A stretch of DNA of 53,615 nucleotides from JANJTY01 sp038257155 (GTDB lineage Bacteria; Pseudomonadota; Gammaproteobacteria; Xanthomonadales; Xanthomonadaceae): positions 1-53,615 of the forward strand of contig JBBSJP010000029.1 in the NCBI GenBank assembly GCA_038257155.1, written 5' to 3'. The notes under the pieces are model-generated. The model worked only from the letters and a program-made list of their open reading frames with translations. It made no database searches and was not told where the DNA came from. The position numbers were made by a program, and so were the translations under genes. Shown piece after piece: positions 52,842 through 53,615 of the stretch (its first letter is position 1; every line of letters starts with the position of its first letter).

Positions 52842-52892
52842 AATTGCACTTCGTCGGCGACGTGCCGATGCAATCCAACGACGGAGTTACTC

Positions 52893-53174
52893 ATGGCTAA
52901 CAACAACCGCAATCAGCAGGAACGCGGCCAGAACCGCGAGCAGGGACAAGGCCAGAATGCCCAGAAGGGACAGGGCGGCCAGGACAACGACCCGGGTGGC
53001 CAGAACAAGGCCCAGCAGGGCCAGGGTCAGAACCGTCAGGAAGGTCAGCGCGGCATGAACAAGGATCAGGGTCAGAGCCGGCAGGATGGCCAGCAAGGTG
53101 AAGGCAGCAAACGCGAGCAGCATCGTGAAGACGGGCAGGGCGGACGTCAGCAGGGCAACCCGCAGCGTCACTGA
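52893..53174 (+). CDS. Extremely hydrophilic Gln/Gly-rich small protein
   Basis: A 93-residue protein that starts MANNNRNQQERGQNREQGQG and goes on in the same style. It uses only twelve residue types and has no Leu, Ile, Val, Phe, Trp, Tyr, Cys or Thr. Gln, Gly, Arg, Asn, Asp, Glu and Lys make up nearly all of it, so it must be disordered. This is like hydrophilin, LEA or KGG-type stress proteins that protect cells during drying or osmotic stress (inference from composition). GGAG lies 6 nt before the ATG, behind a perfect sigma-54 promoter, and a strong hairpin follows. The equally long hydrophobic antisense frame is its mirror image. Confidence 0.85.
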   Translation: MANNNRNQQERGQNREQGQGQNAQKGQGGQDNDPGGQNKAQQGQGQNRQEGQRGMNKDQGQSRQDGQQGEGSKREQHREDGQGGRQQGNPQRH

Positions 53175-53237
53175 ACTGCACGGCGGCCAGGTCGATGATC
53201 ACCTGGCTGTCGGTCGGCACCTGTGAGTGGCGACATG

Positions 53238-53263
53238 CGAAGGCCGCCACTCGGCGGCCTTCG
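53238..53263 (+). terminator. Rho-independent terminator of the hydrophilic protein gene
   Basis: CGAAGGCCGCC (53238-53248), loop ACTC, GGCGGCCTTCG (53253-53263), followed by TCTTG. The stem has 11 perfect pairs. Confidence 0.8.
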
Positions 53264-53310
53264 TCTTGCTGCATTCAGATCGTGATTTTGAGAAGCGGGA
53301 AGTGCCTTTT

Positions 53311-53615
53311 CCTTCTCCCGCCGGGAGCAGGTGGCACGAAGTGCCGGATGAGGGGTCGATCGAAGCGGACACACACTTCGCGCTGAAGAGACTGCCTTTC
53401 CTTCTCCCGCCGGGAGAAGGTGGCGCGAAGCGCCGGATGAGGGGTCGATCGAAGCGGAAACTCACCTCGCGCTGAAGAGACTGCCTTTCCTTCTCCCGCC
53501 GGGAGCAGGTGGCACGAAGTGCCGGATGAGGGGTCGATCGAAGCGGACACACACTTCGCGCTGAAGAGACTGCCTTTCCTTCTCCCGCCGGGAGAAGGTG
53601 GCGCGAAGCGCCGGA
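53311..53615. repeat. 89-bp tandem repeat array, alternating variants, cut by window end
   Basis: Units start at 53311, 53400, 53489 and 53578, exactly 89 bp apart; the last is cut off. Each holds TTCTCCCGCCGGGAG (hairpin), a second hairpin GGCrCGAAGyGCC, the palindrome TCGATCGA and a common tail CGCTGAAGAGACTGCC. Units 1 and 3 have GGCAC/GTGCC, units 2 and 4 GGCGC/GCGCC. 89 is not a multiple of 3, so it is not coding. It looks like a REP-type array. Confidence 0.9.

Noticed and set aside
52522..53058. 178-codon plus-strand frame overlapping the hydrophilic protein gene
   Set aside because: It crosses the sigma-54 promoter and the start of a better-supported gene in another frame; the minus strand here holds the S9 remnant.
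52887..53171. 94-residue hydrophobic frame on the minus strand
   Set aside because: It looks like a membrane protein only because CAG/CAA Gln codons read as Leu on the other strand. The plus frame has a ribosome-binding site and a perfect promoter.

Overview
The window looks like chromosomal DNA of a high-GC gammaproteobacterium. Order Lysobacterales (Xanthomonadales) is my best guess. It rests on the gene set (ppsA/ppsR pair, DUF1249, subclass-I type Fpr with C-terminal AFVEK/R-like end, ECF/Ser-Thr kinase pair, many secreted beta-propeller and repeat proteins) and not on any marker tree. There are no rRNA genes, phage genes, CRISPR arrays or transposase genes, but there are two short palindromic MITE-like elements, one tandem repeat array and at least two dead genes.

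Layout. 0-5.8 kb: end of a cold-shock gene, an RRM RNA-binding protein, a secreted M14 peptidase, SlyD and ferredoxin-NADP reductase. 5.8-8.5 kb: glutathione peroxidase, a secreted serine hydrolase, and a mepA-like murein endopeptidase gene broken by a 162-bp palindromic element flanked by TA. 8.5-15.1 kb: ppsA and its regulator ppsR (divergent), DUF1249, tRNA-Ala and tRNA-Glu with their own promoter and terminator, then two overlapping L,D-transpeptidase-type genes. 15.2-24.9 kb: a 1477-residue secreted metallopeptidase with five 85-residue C-terminal repeats, a 32-residue Lys-rich protein, a membrane-anchored beta-lactamase-fold protein, an unknown single-pass protein and a DUF2254 membrane protein. 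24.9-35.5 kb is a signalling block: DUF2975/Xre/membrane protein operon, Ser/Thr kinase with TPRs, partner ECF sigma factor, a 14-blade FG-GAP protein, a paralogous membrane protein, and a LytS/LytTR two-component pair. 35.9-38.9 kb: copper nitrite reductase nirK (with a fused cytochrome c domain), nirV and a SCO protein. 38.9-43.4 kb: GST, a membrane protein/winged-helix operon, a second palindromic element, a 28-residue membrane protein, and a divergent oxidoreductase/LysR pair. 43.8-48.9 kb: a 14-blade Kelch protein, a BON-MscS channel and a membrane protein.

49.3-53.2 kb appears to be a compact sigma-54 stress regulon. A receiver-less sigma-54 activator lies behind a -24/-12 promoter and a short leader ORF that overlaps its likely GTG start. 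Downstream, a secreted DUF4142 protein and an extremely hydrophilic 93-residue protein each have a near-perfect or perfect -24/-12 promoter placed about 40 nt before the start codon. A hemerythrin-domain protein lies between them with a weaker promoter match. I consider this the best candidate for an undescribed system. A second candidate is a C-terminal motif ending in D-x-F-E that is shared by four otherwise unrelated secreted proteins in the window.

The window ends in an 89-bp tandem repeat that alternates two variants with compensatory stem changes and runs off the edge.
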